From: Lentzea alba
GTDB lineage: Bacteria; Actinomycetota; Actinomycetes; Mycobacteriales; Pseudonocardiaceae
Length of the DNA stretch: 64,000 nucleotides
Direction of reading: 5' to 3'
Assembly: GCF_011067745.1 (NCBI RefSeq)
Contig: NZ_JAAMPJ010000001.1
Location: 668,829 to 732,828, forward strand
Below, one piece after another: positions 17,522 through 25,987 of the stretch (positions are counted from its first letter, which is position 1; each line of letters begins with the position of its first letter). Below the pieces are notes generated by a model. That model ran no database searches. It was given only the letters and a program-made list of their open reading frames with translations, and was not told the DNA's origin. Position numbers and translations under genes: made by a program.

Positions 17522-17925
17522 GCAAGCTCTTCCTCTCGCTGCACGTGCTGGCCGCGATCCTCGCCATCGGCCCGGTCACGGTCGCCGCGAGCATGTTCCC
17601 GAAAGCCGTCCGGGAAAACGGCAATCCCGCGCTCCTGCACCGGATCTGCCGCGTCTACGCCCTGATCGGCATCTCGGTGCCGGTCTTCGGGTTCGCGACG
17701 GCCGGCGTGATGGGCGTGACCGGCCACCCGTGGGTGATCGTCTCGATCGCGCTCACCACCGCCGCCGCGTTCCTGCTGGCCCTCAAGATCCTGCCCGGCC
17801 AGGAAAAAGCGCTGAAGACCAACGACATCAAGCACCTGGCCATGTACACCGGCATCTTCAACCTGTTGTGGGCCACCGTGACAGTGCTGATGATCCTCCG
17901 GCCGGGCTCGACCACCGGGGCCTAG
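17518..17925 (+). CDS. Four-helix membrane protein, DUF2269-like
   Basis: 135 residues with four hydrophobic segments: LFLSLHVLAAILAIGPVTVA at the start, then around residues 45-65, 72-90 and 108-128. The first helix with its His and GP resembles DUF2269-type integral membrane proteins of unknown role. It is coupled by a 4-base GTGA overlap to the DJ-1/PfpI gene, so a shared stress or detoxification role is plausible but unproved. It ends 4 bases inside the convergent SDR gene. Confidence 0.7.
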   Translation: MSKLFLSLHVLAAILAIGPVTVAASMFPKAVRENGNPALLHRICRVYALIGISVPVFGFATAGVMGVTGHPWVIVSIALTTAAAFLLALKILPGQEKALKTNDIKHLAMYTGIFNLLWATVTVLMILRPGSTTGA

Positions 17926-18620
17926 CGCTGCGACACGGGCCGCACCACGATCTCGTTCACGTCGACCTCCGCGGGCTGCGAGATCGCGTACTTGATGGCC
18001 TCACCGATGGCGGAGGCCGGCAGCGCGATCTTGCGGAAGTCCTCCATCAACTCCGCCGCGAAGTCCTCCGTGATGGTGTCCGCCAGCTCGGACTCCGTTA
18101 CACCGGGCGAAATCACGGTGACCCGCAGGTCGTCGCGCTCCTGCCGCAGCCCCTCGGACAACGCCCACACCGCGTACTTGGTCGCGCAGTACACGGCGGC
18201 CGTGGGCATGACCATGTGCGCACCGATCGAGGCGACGTTGACGATGTGACCCCCGTTCGAGAACTGCGGCAGCACGGCGGCGGTCCCGTAAAGCACGCCG
18301 CGCACGTTCACGTCCAGCATCCGGTCCCACTCGTCGACCTTCAGCGAGCTCATGAGCGACAACGGCATCACGCCCGCGTTGTTCACGAGCACGTCGACAC
18401 GGCCGAAACGCTCGACTGCCGCGTCCACAAAGGACTGGAACGACTCACGTGAGGTGACGTCCAACGGCGCATACCCACCGCCGATCTCGGCGGCCAGCGC
18501 CGCCAGCTTGTCCTCGCGGCGCGCCCCGAGGAACACCTGATGCCCGGCCGCGGCCAGGACGCGGGCCGTGGCCTCGCCGATACCGCTGGAAGCTCCACTG
18601 ATCAACACGACTTTGCTCAT
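17922..18620 (-). CDS. Short-chain dehydrogenase/reductase
   Basis: 232 residues, classical SDR. The cofactor-binding ISGASSGIGEA is at residues ~7-17, NNAG follows, and the catalytic Ser/Tyr/Lys are in NVASIG and YCATK. An Arg pair (GARRED) after the second strand favours NADP(H). It is divergent from an XRE/MmyB-type regulator with ~100 bases between, a common regulator-target pairing in actinomycetes. The substrate is not determinable. Confidence 0.92.
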   Translation of the reverse strand: MSKVVLISGASSGIGEATARVLAAAGHQVFLGARREDKLAALAAEIGGGYAPLDVTSRESFQSFVDAAVERFGRVDVLVNNAGVMPLSLMSSLKVDEWDRMLDVNVRGVLYGTAAVLPQFSNGGHIVNVASIGAHMVMPTAAVYCATKYAVWALSEGLRQERDDLRVTVISPGVTESELADTITEDFAAELMEDFRKIALPASAIGEAIKYAISQPAEVDVNEIVVRPVSQR

Positions 18621-18721
18621 GCCACCACCATGACCAGCGAAAACAGCGCCAGCCAGGACACCTTCTCCCTAGGTGTGGCACACCCAGGCAAAGGGCAGGC
18701 CAACCGAATAACCTCGAAGAC

Positions 18722-19576
18722 GTGCTCGGCGAGTTCCTCAAGGCCCACCGCGCCCGCGTCAATCCCGAGGACGCGGGTCTGCCCAGTCACACCCAGCGCA
18801 AGGTCAAGGGCCTGCGCAGGGAAGAGGTCGCCGTCCTGGCCGGCGTCAGCGCGGACTACTACGCCCGCCTGGAACAGGGCCGCGAGACCAACCCGTCCGC
18901 CCAGGTTCTCGACGCCCTGAGCCGCGCGCTCAGGCTCGACTCCGATGCACGAGCCCACCTGCACCGCCTGGCCGGTGTGGTCGCCGACGAAGGCCACGCG
19001 CCGGACGTGGTCAGCCCCGAACTGCGGCGACTCATGAGCGGCCTGCACGACATGCCGGCGTTCGTGATGAACTCGCTGCTCGACATCCTCGCCATGAACG
19101 CGCTGGCCGACGCGCTGTACGAGCCGTTCACGGCCAATGACAACGCCGCCAGGATGACGTTCCTCGACCCCGCCGCCGCGAGCTTCTACCCGCGCTGGAA
19201 CTGGGTCGCCCAGAGCACCGTCGCGCATCTGCGGCAGACCGCGGACCCGAAGTCCCAGCGCCTCAAGCAGATGGTCGAGGCGCTGAACGAGAACCCGATG
19301 TTCAAACAGCTGTGGGAACAGCACGAGGTGCGCGGGAAAACCCAGGACGCCAAGGAGTTCGTGCATCCCGCGGTCGGCCCGCTCAAGCTGAACTACCACT
19401 CGTTCGACGTGCGCGAGGCTCCCGGCCAGTTCCTGGTGATCTACCAGGCCGAGCCGGGCCCGAACGCGGACGCGCTGAAGCTCCTCGCGGCTAGTCGGGC
19501 CACACGGGCGGCCGCTTCTCCAGGAACGACGCCCGTCCCTCTTTGGCTGACGGGGACTGCGAAGTCTCGGCCATGA
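18722..19576 (+). CDS. XRE-family regulator with MmyB-like ligand-binding domain
   Basis: 284 residues from GTG 18722. An N-terminal Cro/C1 helix-turn-helix (GLRREEVAVLAGVSADYYARLEQGR) is followed by the MmyB-like domain typical of regulators paired with SDR genes (MPAFVMNSLLDILAMNALADALY; FVHPAVGPLKLNYHSFDV). No ribosome site is visible, but TAACCT lies 7 bases before the GTG, suggesting a leaderless mRNA. Homologues normally stop soon after a QAEPGxxDALKLLA-like end. Here the frame continues ~25 low-complexity residues and overlaps the end of the convergent enoyl-CoA hydratase gene by 86 bases. Confidence 0.88.
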   Translation: MLGEFLKAHRARVNPEDAGLPSHTQRKVKGLRREEVAVLAGVSADYYARLEQGRETNPSAQVLDALSRALRLDSDARAHLHRLAGVVADEGHAPDVVSPELRRLMSGLHDMPAFVMNSLLDILAMNALADALYEPFTANDNAARMTFLDPAAASFYPRWNWVAQSTVAHLRQTADPKSQRLKQMVEALNENPMFKQLWEQHEVRGKTQDAKEFVHPAVGPLKLNYHSFDVREAPGQFLVIYQAEPGPNADALKLLAASRATRAAASPGTTPVPLWLTGTAKSRP

Positions 19577-20249
19577 CGGCCAGCGCGATCTCGTAGGCGT
19601 CCGCCTCTGGCCGGTCCAGCTGCGCGTAGATCGTCCGCTTGCCCACAGCCTTCGACACCCGGCTGCCCCGCGTGGCGCGCACCAGCAGTTCGTCGACGGC
19701 GGCGTCCAGCTCGTCGGCGGCCACAGCGCGGTTGATCAGCCCCCACTCCACGGCCGTCGCGGCGTCCACGACATCCCCGGTGAGCACCATCTCCATCAAC
19801 CGCTTGCGCCCGACGGACCGCGCGACCGGCACCGCGGGCGTGTGGCAGAACCACCCGGCTTTCCCACCGGGCAAGGCAAAACCGGCGTCCAGCGAGGCCA
19901 CCGCCAAATCGCACGACGCCACCAGCTGACACCCGGCGGCCGTCGCCAGCCCGTGCACGCGCGCGATCACCACCTGTGGCACGGCCTGAATGGTCTTCAT
20001 CAGCACCGTGCACAACTCCAGCAGCAGCCGCACACCCTCCTCGTCACGCGCGTGCACGTCCGCGAAGTCGTGCCCAGCGGAGAAAACCGGTCCCTCGGCG
20101 GCGAGCACGATGCCCGCCGCGTCCGAGTCACCCGCCTCCCGGAACGCCTCCAGCAACTCCGTGAGGTGCTCGGCGGACAGCGCGTTGCGCTTCGCCGCAC
20201 GGTTCATCGTGATCCGGACTACCGAACCCTCACGCGCAACGTCGACCAT
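19491..20249 (-). CDS. Enoyl-CoA hydratase/isomerase family protein
   Basis: 252 residues of the crotonase fold. The oxyanion-hole segments are FSAGHDFADV and the GLATAAGCQLVASCDLAVAS stretch. The residues that hold the two catalytic glutamates in true hydratases are not both Glu here, which resembles ECHDC3-like members, so hydratase activity is uncertain. It lies just downstream of ethylmalonyl-CoA mutase (20 bases), probably in one transcript, so a role in acyl-CoA turnover beside that pathway is likely. Confidence 0.85.
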   Translation of the reverse strand: MVDVAREGSVVRITMNRAAKRNALSAEHLTELLEAFREAGDSDAAGIVLAAEGPVFSAGHDFADVHARDEEGVRLLLELCTVLMKTIQAVPQVVIARVHGLATAAGCQLVASCDLAVASLDAGFALPGGKAGWFCHTPAVPVARSVGRKRLMEMVLTGDVVDAATAVEWGLINRAVAADELDAAVDELLVRATRGSRVSKAVGKRTIYAQLDRPEADAYEIALAVMAETSQSPSAKEGRASFLEKRPPVWPD

Positions 20250-20269
20250 CCGAAGACCCTAAGGCCCTG

Positions 20270-22261
20270 CTACAGAGAATGCACCTCACGGATCACGGTG
20301 ACGATCTCGTCCATGATCTCGGTCAGCTCGTAGTCCTTCGGCGTGAACACCCGCGCCACACCCCGGTCGCGCAGCTTCTGAGCATCGTCCGGCGGGATGA
20401 TGCCGCCGACGATCACCGGGATGTCCCCGGCGCCGGCCGCGCGCAGTCCGTCGACCACCGCGGGCACGACCTCCAGGTGCGAACCGGACAGGATCGACAG
20501 GCCGACGACGTGCACGTCCTCCTGCACGGCGGCGGCCACGATCTGCGACGGCGTGAGACGAATGCCCTGGTAGACGACCTCGAAGCCGACGTCGCGGGCA
20601 CGCACGGCAACCTGTTCGGCGCCGTTGGAGTGGCCGTCCAGGCCCGGCTTGCCGACCAGCATGCGCAGCCGCTCGCCGATCTCCTCGCCGGTCCCGCGCA
20701 CCCGCTCGCGCACGCGCGCGATCTCCGAACCGGCCTCGCCCGACGCCGAAGCACCGGAAACGCCGGTGGGCGCGCGGTATTCGCCGAACGTCTCACGCAA
20801 CGCCTGCGACCACTCACCGGTCGTCACGCCTGCGCGCGCACACGCGAGCGTCACCTCGACGAGGTTCTGGTCGGTCTTGGCGGCCTCGCGCAACGCGTCC
20901 AGCGATGCCTCGACCGCGGCGTTGTCACGGTTGGCGCGCCACTGCTGGATCGCCTCCACCGCGTGCAGCTCGACGATCGGGTCGATGGTCTCGATCGCGT
21001 TCGCGCCCTCGGCCTGCAGCGGCGACGGCTCGGTGGTGTCGAACTTGTTGACGCCGACGACGATCTCCTCGCCGGACTCGACGCGACGACGGCGGTCCGC
21101 GAGCGACGACACCAGTTGCGACTTCATGTAGCCGGACTCGACGGCCGCGACGGCACCGCCCATCGCCTGCACGCGGTCGATCTCCTCACGCGCACCGGCG
21201 AGGATCTCGTTGACCTTCGCCTCGATCACCGGCGAGCCGTCGAAGATGTCGTCGTACTCCAGCAAGTCCGTCTCGTAGGCCAGGACCTGCTGCATGCGCA
21301 ACGCCCACTGCTGGTCCCACGGACGTGGCAGGCCGAGCGCCTCGTTCCACGCCGGCAGCTGGATCGCGCGCGCACGGGCGTTGCGGGACAACGACACCGC
21401 GAGCATCTCAAGCACGATGCGCTGGACGTTGTTCTCAGGCTGCGCCTCGGTCAATCCCAAAGAATTGACCTGCACGCCGTAGCGGAACCGGCGGTGCTTC
21501 GGGTTCTCGACGCCGTAGCGCTCCAGCGTGATCTCGTCCCACAGCTGGGCGAACGCGCGCATCTTGCACATCTCCTCGATGAACCGCACACCGGCGTTCA
21601 CGAAGAAGGAGATGCGAGCGACGACCTCGCCGAACTTCTCCTGCGGCACCTGACCGGAGTCGCGCACCGAGTCCAGGACGGCGATCGCCGTGCACATCGC
21701 GTACGCGACCTCCTGCGCCGGCGTCGCGCCGACCTCCTGGAGGTGGTAGCTGCAGATGTTGATCGGGTTCCACTTCGGCACGTTCGACACGGTCCACGCG
21801 ACCATGTCGGTGATCAGCCGCAGCGACGGTCCCGGCGGGAACACGTAGGTGCCGCGGGACAGATACTCCTTGATGATGTCGTTCTGCGTCGTGCCGGCGA
21901 GCGCCGACGGGTCCGCGCCCTGCTCCTCGGCCACGGTGACGTACATCGCGAGCAGCCACATGGCCGTCGCGTTGATCGTCATCGACGTGTTGGCGCCGGC
22001 GAGCGGGATCTGGTCGAACAACTGCCGCATGTCGCCGATGTGGCTGATCGGCACGCCGACCTTGCCGACCTCGCCCTTCGCGAGCTCGTCGTCCGGGTCG
22101 TAGCCGGTCTGCGTCGGCAGGTCGAACGCCACTGAGAGACCGGTCTGCCCCTTGGCGAGGTTCCGGCGGTAGAGCGCGTTGGAAGCGGCGGCCGACGAGT
22201 GCCCCGCGTACGTGCGCATCACCCAAGGGCGGTCGCGTTCACGGTCAGCTGGGTACGGCAC
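20270..22261 (-). CDS. ecm: Ethylmalonyl-CoA mutase (MeaA-like), B12-dependent
   Basis: 663 residues from GTG 22261, which has GGGAGG 5 bases upstream. Rearranges (2R)-ethylmalonyl-CoA to methylsuccinyl-CoA with coenzyme B12. The N-terminal TIM-barrel has RTYAGHSSAAASNALYRRNL and FDLPTQTGYDPDDELAKGEV, the long-mutase pattern of Streptomyces MeaA rather than of MutA/MutB. The C-terminal ~130 residues are the cobalamin domain, with DGHSNG (the DxHxxG ligand motif), LSGSH and VIVGGIIP. Catalytic and B12 domains are on one chain. No crotonyl-CoA carboxylase/reductase is in the window. Confidence 0.88.
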   Translation of the reverse strand: MPYPADRERDRPWVMRTYAGHSSAAASNALYRRNLAKGQTGLSVAFDLPTQTGYDPDDELAKGEVGKVGVPISHIGDMRQLFDQIPLAGANTSMTINATAMWLLAMYVTVAEEQGADPSALAGTTQNDIIKEYLSRGTYVFPPGPSLRLITDMVAWTVSNVPKWNPINICSYHLQEVGATPAQEVAYAMCTAIAVLDSVRDSGQVPQEKFGEVVARISFFVNAGVRFIEEMCKMRAFAQLWDEITLERYGVENPKHRRFRYGVQVNSLGLTEAQPENNVQRIVLEMLAVSLSRNARARAIQLPAWNEALGLPRPWDQQWALRMQQVLAYETDLLEYDDIFDGSPVIEAKVNEILAGAREEIDRVQAMGGAVAAVESGYMKSQLVSSLADRRRRVESGEEIVVGVNKFDTTEPSPLQAEGANAIETIDPIVELHAVEAIQQWRANRDNAAVEASLDALREAAKTDQNLVEVTLACARAGVTTGEWSQALRETFGEYRAPTGVSGASASGEAGSEIARVRERVRGTGEEIGERLRMLVGKPGLDGHSNGAEQVAVRARDVGFEVVYQGIRLTPSQIVAAAVQEDVHVVGLSILSGSHLEVVPAVVDGLRAAGAGDIPVIVGGIIPPDDAQKLRDRGVARVFTPKDYELTEIMDEIVTVIREVHSL

Positions 22262-22363
22262 AGCAACCTCCCACAAGTCGTTCTCCGGAGCGTACTGGCC
22301 AGTAACCGTTGCCGCGCGTGCGATTGCTCACTGAATCGAGACCAGAAAGAGCATCATGAAGAG

Positions 22364-22651
22364 GTGACGGCGATCTACCAGACCGTGGTGGTTTTCGCAG
22401 TGCTCGGCTTGCTGGCGCTGGTGTTGCGGTACTTCGTGGGCAACGACAGGCGGCCCGTGCCGGATCCGGACGGCACGGACTTCGGATTGCTGAGCGAGGT
22501 GGCGGTCGTGCCCACCGAGGAGGCCGCGAACGTCCTCGTGCAGAAGCTGAAGCGCAACGGGGTGCGGGCCACACGCTCGCGAAACGCGCCCTACCAGGTG
22601 ATGGTGTTCCCGGCGGACGTCGCGAACGCGCGGCTGGTGCTCAAGAGCTGA
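22364..22651 (+). CDS. Small membrane protein with DUF2007-like cytoplasmic domain
   Basis: 95 residues from GTG 22364. A single N-terminal membrane helix ([21 protein letters not shown]) is followed by a ~65-residue soluble part ([31 protein letters not shown]...). That resembles the ferredoxin-like DUF2007 signal-transducing fold. It is divergent from ecm and overlaps the end of convergent murA by 11 bases. The ribosome site is weak, so the start is the least certain part. Function is unknown. Confidence 0.65.
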   Translation: MTAIYQTVVVFAVLGLLALVLRYFVGNDRRPVPDPDGTDFGLLSEVAVVPTEEAANVLVQKLKRNGVRATRSRNAPYQVMVFPADVANARLVLKS

Positions 22652-23906
22652 CGCGCTCCACGTCCGCGCCGAGCTTGCGGAGGTTCTCCACGAACCCCGG
22701 GTAACCGCGCTCGATGTGGAAGATCTCGTAGACCTCGGTGGCGCCGTCCGCGCACAGACCGGCGAGCACGAGCCCCGCACCAGCGCGGATGTCGCTCGCC
22801 CAGACCGGCGCGCTGGACAGCTTCTCGACGCCGCGGATCACCGCGTGGTGACCGTCCGTGCGCGCGTCGGCCCCGAGCCTGATCATCTCGTCGATGAACC
22901 GGAACCGCGCCTCGAACAGGTTCTCGGTGATCATCGAGGTGCCCTCGGAGACCGCGGACAACGCGATCGCGAACGGCTGGTTGTCCGTGGCGAAACCGGG
23001 GTACGGCAGCGTCACGAAGTCGACCGCCTTGGGCCGGCCGTCCATGACGACCCGGAAGCCCTCGTCCTCGCCTTCGTAGACGGTGACCTCGGCGCCCGCC
23101 ATCCGCAGCTTCTCCAGCACCAGGTCGAGGTGGTGCGGGTTGACGCCACGCACCCGCACGTCACCGCGCGTCATCGCGGCGGCGAAGCCCCAGGTGGCGC
23201 CGACGATCCGGTCGCCGATCACGCGGTGCTCGGTCGGCTTGAGCTCGGTCACGCCGTGGACGGTCAGCGTGGACGTGCCGGCGCCCTCGATCCGCGCGCC
23301 CATCTGCGTCAGCATCAGGCAGAGGTCGACGATCTCGGGCTCACGCGCGGCGTTGTCGATGACCGTCGTGCCGTTGGCCAGCACGGCCGCCATCAGGATG
23401 TTCTCGGTGGCGCCCATGCTCGGGAAGTCGAGCCAGATCTGCGCGCCGTGCAGGCCCTCGGCCTCGGCGACGATGCAGCCGTGCTCGATCCAGGTCTTGG
23501 CGCCGAGCTTCTCGAGGCCGCTCTGGTGCATGTCCAGCGGCCGCGAGCCGATCGCGTCGCCACCCGGCAACGCCACGACCGCGCGCTTGCACCGGCCCAC
23601 GAGCGGGCCGAGCACGCAGATGGACGCCCGGAGCTTGCCCATCGCCTCGGAGTCGGCGTGGTAGCTGAGCTCGCGCGGGGTCGTGATCCTGGCCACGTCA
23701 CCCTCGAGCTCGACCTCGCACCCGAGGCTGCGCAACGCGTCCGCCATCAGCGGCACGTCGAGGATGTCCGGGCAGTTGGTGAGGGTTGTTGTGCCCTCGG
23801 CGAGCAAAGCAGCGGCCATCAGCTTGAGGACGCTGTTCTTGGCGCCGACGACATCAACCTCGCCGACCAGACGTGCGCCACCGTGTACCCGGAAATGCTC
23901 GCTCAC
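22641..23906 (-). CDS. murA: UDP-N-acetylglucosamine 1-carboxyvinyltransferase MurA, Asp117 variant
   Basis: 421 residues from GTG 23906. Transfers enolpyruvate from PEP to UDP-GlcNAc, the first committed step of peptidoglycan synthesis, in the cytoplasm. The N-terminal [15 protein letters not shown] and the loop [15 protein letters not shown] are diagnostic. The loop residue that is Cys115 in E. coli is Asp117 here, as in mycobacterial MurA, and Cys-to-Asp enzymes are not alkylated by fosfomycin. TAGGAT lies 6 bases before the start, suggesting a leaderless mRNA. Confidence 0.96.
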   Translation of the reverse strand: MSEHFRVHGGARLVGEVDVVGAKNSVLKLMAAALLAEGTTTLTNCPDILDVPLMADALRSLGCEVELEGDVARITTPRELSYHADSEAMGKLRASICVLGPLVGRCKRAVVALPGGDAIGSRPLDMHQSGLEKLGAKTWIEHGCIVAEAEGLHGAQIWLDFPSMGATENILMAAVLANGTTVIDNAAREPEIVDLCLMLTQMGARIEGAGTSTLTVHGVTELKPTEHRVIGDRIVGATWGFAAAMTRGDVRVRGVNPHHLDLVLEKLRMAGAEVTVYEGEDEGFRVVMDGRPKAVDFVTLPYPGFATDNQPFAIALSAVSEGTSMITENLFEARFRFIDEMIRLGADARTDGHHAVIRGVEKLSSAPVWASDIRAGAGLVLAGLCADGATEVYEIFHIERGYPGFVENLRKLGADVERVSS

Positions 23907-23941
23907 GCGGCAATCCTACGTACGGCCATAGAGTGCCGGTC
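23907..23941. promoter_or_regulatory. 35-base divergent murA / pduO promoter region
   Basis: Two -10-like boxes lie back to back. TAGGAT on the minus strand (23913-23918) is 6 bases before the murA GTG. TAGAGT on the plus strand (23929-23934) is 7 bases before the pduO ATG. Neither gene has a Shine-Dalgarno sequence. Both mRNAs are therefore predicted leaderless, and the -35 region of each would lie inside the other's coding sequence. Confidence 0.5.
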
Positions 23942-24514
23942 ATGGCGGTACATCTCACCAAGATCTACACGCGGGTCGGCGACGACGGCACGACCGGACT
24001 CGGCGACTTCTCACGCGTCCCCAAGACTTCACCCCGCATCGAGGCGTACGCGGACGTGGACGAGACCAACGCGTCGCTCGGCGTGGCGCTGGCTCTCGGG
24101 CAGCTCGCGGACGACGTGCACGAGGTCGTGCGCAAGGTGCAGAACGACCTGTTCGACGTCGGAGCTGACCTGTGCACGCCGATCGTGCCGGACCCCAAGT
24201 ACCCGCCGTTGCGCATCACCCAGGCCTACGTGGACCGCCTGGAGGGGTACTGCGACACGTTCAACGAGCGGCTGGGCAAGCTCGACTCGTTCATCCTGAA
24301 CGGCGGCACCCCCGGCGCGGCCCTGCTGCACCAGGCGCGCACGATCGCCCGGCGCGCGGAACGACGGGCGTGGTCGTTGATCGAGGCCGACGCGGAGCAC
24401 ACGAACGTGCTCACGGCCAAGTACCTGAACCGGCTCTCCGACCTGCTGTTCATCCTGGCCCGCGTGGCGAACCCGGACGGTGACGTGCTCTGGCAGCCCG
24501 GCGAGAACGCCTAG
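23942..24514 (+). CDS. Cob(I)alamin adenosyltransferase (PduO type)
   Basis: 190 residues. Adenosylates cob(I)alamin with ATP to make coenzyme B12, the cofactor of the mutase encoded at 20270. The ATP-binding N-terminus KIYTRVGDDGTTGLGDFSRV and the helical-core motif RRAERRAW with LNRLSDLLFILAR are typical. The gene next to murA matches the position of Rv1314c in M. tuberculosis. It converges on the DUF2550 gene across a palindromic element. Confidence 0.95.
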   Translation: MAVHLTKIYTRVGDDGTTGLGDFSRVPKTSPRIEAYADVDETNASLGVALALGQLADDVHEVVRKVQNDLFDVGADLCTPIVPDPKYPPLRITQAYVDRLEGYCDTFNERLGKLDSFILNGGTPGAALLHQARTIARRAERRAWSLIEADAEHTNVLTAKYLNRLSDLLFILARVANPDGDVLWQPGENA

Positions 24515-24517
24515 GTA

Positions 24518-24574
24518 AAACCATGGGGGGCACATTCATGGACCTGAGGTCCATGATTGTGCCCCCCATGGTTT
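24518..24574. repeat. Long palindrome, copy 1 (bidirectional terminator-like)
   Basis: Arms of 28 bases centred on G24546, with one mismatch pair. The left arm begins AAACCATGGGGGGCAC and continues ATTCATGGACCT; the right arm mirrors it and ends CATGGTTT. It fills the gap between the convergent pduO and DUF2550 genes, touching the latter's stop codon. The arms carry A/T runs outside, so it could terminate transcription from both sides. A nearly identical palindrome lies 36.7 kb away at 61224. Confidence 0.85.
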
Positions 24575-25005
24575 CAGGATGCCCAGGGAATGGAGCGGCC
24601 CGGAGGCGCTGACTCGAGCCAGGACAAAAATCCTGTGAGCGCATCCGGGCCCATCGCGATCTCGACCTCGCCCGAGGCGGAACGGCACCGCAGCACCGTG
24701 GCACCGACCGGCATGGCGTACGCCTCCGGCCCTGTCGGCTCACGGCGCGCGTCGATCTCGAGCCCGTCTCTGGAGATCAGCTCGTTGGGGCCGGACCCGA
24801 GCGAGAGCACCCGGAACCACGCGAACGAGTCGCCCCGGTAGTGCCCCACACCCAGATGCCAGCCACGCCCGCGATCGTCGAACTGGCTGCGCAGCGCGAC
24901 GTGCACGCCACCTTCGCGCAGCAGCCGGATGCGTCGCCAGGCGAAGCAGGCGATGACGATCGCCACGCCAAGCAGGATCAGTCCGGCAATCTCGGTGATC
25001 CCCAC
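24574..25005 (-). CDS. DUF2550 membrane-anchored protein
   Basis: 143 residues from GTG 25005, with GAGGG 7 bases upstream. An N-terminal helix (IAGLILLGVAIVIACFAWRRIR) anchors a ~110-residue domain with WHLGVGHYRGDSFAWFRVLSL, the conserved DUF2550 segment. In Actinobacteria this family is encoded directly after atpC (Rv1312 in M. tuberculosis), as here with a 22-base gap. Function is unknown. Confidence 0.88.
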   Translation of the reverse strand: MGITEIAGLILLGVAIVIACFAWRRIRLLREGGVHVALRSQFDDRGRGWHLGVGHYRGDSFAWFRVLSLGSGPNELISRDGLEIDARREPTGPEAYAMPVGATVLRCRSASGEVEIAMGPDALTGFLSWLESAPPGRSIPWAS

Positions 25006-25027
25006 GGCTTGGCCCTCGCGCCCGGTC

Positions 25028-25393
25028 TCAGGCCGACTGTTCCACGGCCCGCACGCGCGCTGCCGCACGTGCGCGCTCTGCGTCGTCCGCGTCCTGCAGC
25101 GCCGTGCGCGCCGCGTCCACGTCGATCTCGCCCGCGAGCTCGGCGTCCTCGGCGAGAATCGACACGCCGGTACCGGTCACGGACAGGAAGCCACCGTGCA
25201 CAGCGGCGGTGACCAGGCCACCGTCCGTCGTGCGCACGCGCACCACGCCACCCTCGACCAGCTGGCCGAGAACGGGCTCGTGACCGGGCAGGATGCCGAT
25301 CTCGCCCTCGGTCGTCTGCGCCGAAACAGAGGTGGCCTTACCGGACCACAGGCGGCGTTCAACGGCGACCAGTTCAACGGTCATCTCGGCCAC
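25028..25393 (-). CDS. atpC: ATP synthase epsilon subunit, separated from the rest of the operon
   Basis: 121 residues. GTG 25393 ([16 protein letters not shown]) is preferred to the internal ATG because GGGAG lies 6 bases before it. Forms the rotor stalk with gamma and regulates ATP hydrolysis. The N-terminal beta-sandwich ([24 protein letters not shown]) and the C-terminal helices are complete. It normally follows atpD directly; here atpD ends at 31920, so about 6.5 kb of unrelated genes intervene. It needs its own promoter, which should lie in the ~105 bases shared with the divergent sigma-factor gene. Confidence 0.95.
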   Translation of the reverse strand: MAEMTVELVAVERRLWSGKATSVSAQTTEGEIGILPGHEPVLGQLVEGGVVRVRTTDGGLVTAAVHGGFLSVTGTGVSILAEDAELAGEIDVDAARTALQDADDAERARAAARVRAVEQSA

Positions 25394-25498
25394 GCGTATC
25401 TCCCTCGTCGTCTGGAGTCGAACTGAGTCTAAACGGTCGCCCGACAACCTCGCCGCCCCGCCCGGTGTCAGTAGGTTCGACGACAGCCGGAGGGGGAC

Positions 25499-25987
25499 AT
25501 GCAGGACTTCGAGGACTTCGTGGCGCTGCGCTCACAGGCACTGTTGCGCACCGCCTACCTGCTGTGCGGCGGCGACAGAGGCGCCGCTGAGGACATTCTG
25601 CAGGACGTCCTGATGGGCATGTACGGCAAGTGGCGCCGGATCAGGACCTCTCCGGAGGCGTACGCGCGCACCGCGCTGGCCAACGCGGCCGCGAACCGCT
25701 GGCGGCGGCGTTCCCGCAAGCCGGAAGCGCCGCTCGAGCAAGGCGCGGCACCAGCCCAGAGAGGCCACGAACAGCAAGTGGTGGACGCGGACAGCGTGGT
25801 GCGCGCGTTGGCGCAGCTGCCGACGAAGATGCGCGCCGTGCTGGTGCTGCGGTTCTTCGAGGATCTCAGCGAGGCCGACACCGCCCGCACGCTCGGCTGC
25901 GGCATCGGCACGGTGAAGAGCCAGACCTCGCGCGGCCTCGCCCGCATGCGGGAACTGATGGGTGAGCAGGTGTTGACGTGGAACTGA
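25499..25987 (+). CDS. SigE-family ECF RNA polymerase sigma factor
   Basis: 162 residues; ATG preceded by GGAGGGGG. Region 2 is visible as [31 protein letters not shown] and region 4 as [35 protein letters not shown]. This is the SigE/Streptomyces-type ECF subgroup. Its last codons overlap the next gene by 10 bases, so the membrane protein at 25978 is probably its partner. Target promoters are unknown; the divergent atpC promoter region adjoins it. Confidence 0.9.
   Translation: MQDFEDFVALRSQALLRTAYLLCGGDRGAAEDILQDVLMGMYGKWRRIRTSPEAYARTALANAAANRWRRRSRKPEAPLEQGAAPAQRGHEQQVVDADSVVRALAQLPTKMRAVLVLRFFEDLSEADTARTLGCGIGTVKSQTSRGLARMRELMGEQVLTWN

Noticed and set aside
22262-22363. Cobalamin riboswitch upstream of ecm
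   Set aside because: The gap is about 100 bases and no B12-box-like or multi-stem structure could be seen; a covariance-model search would settle it.
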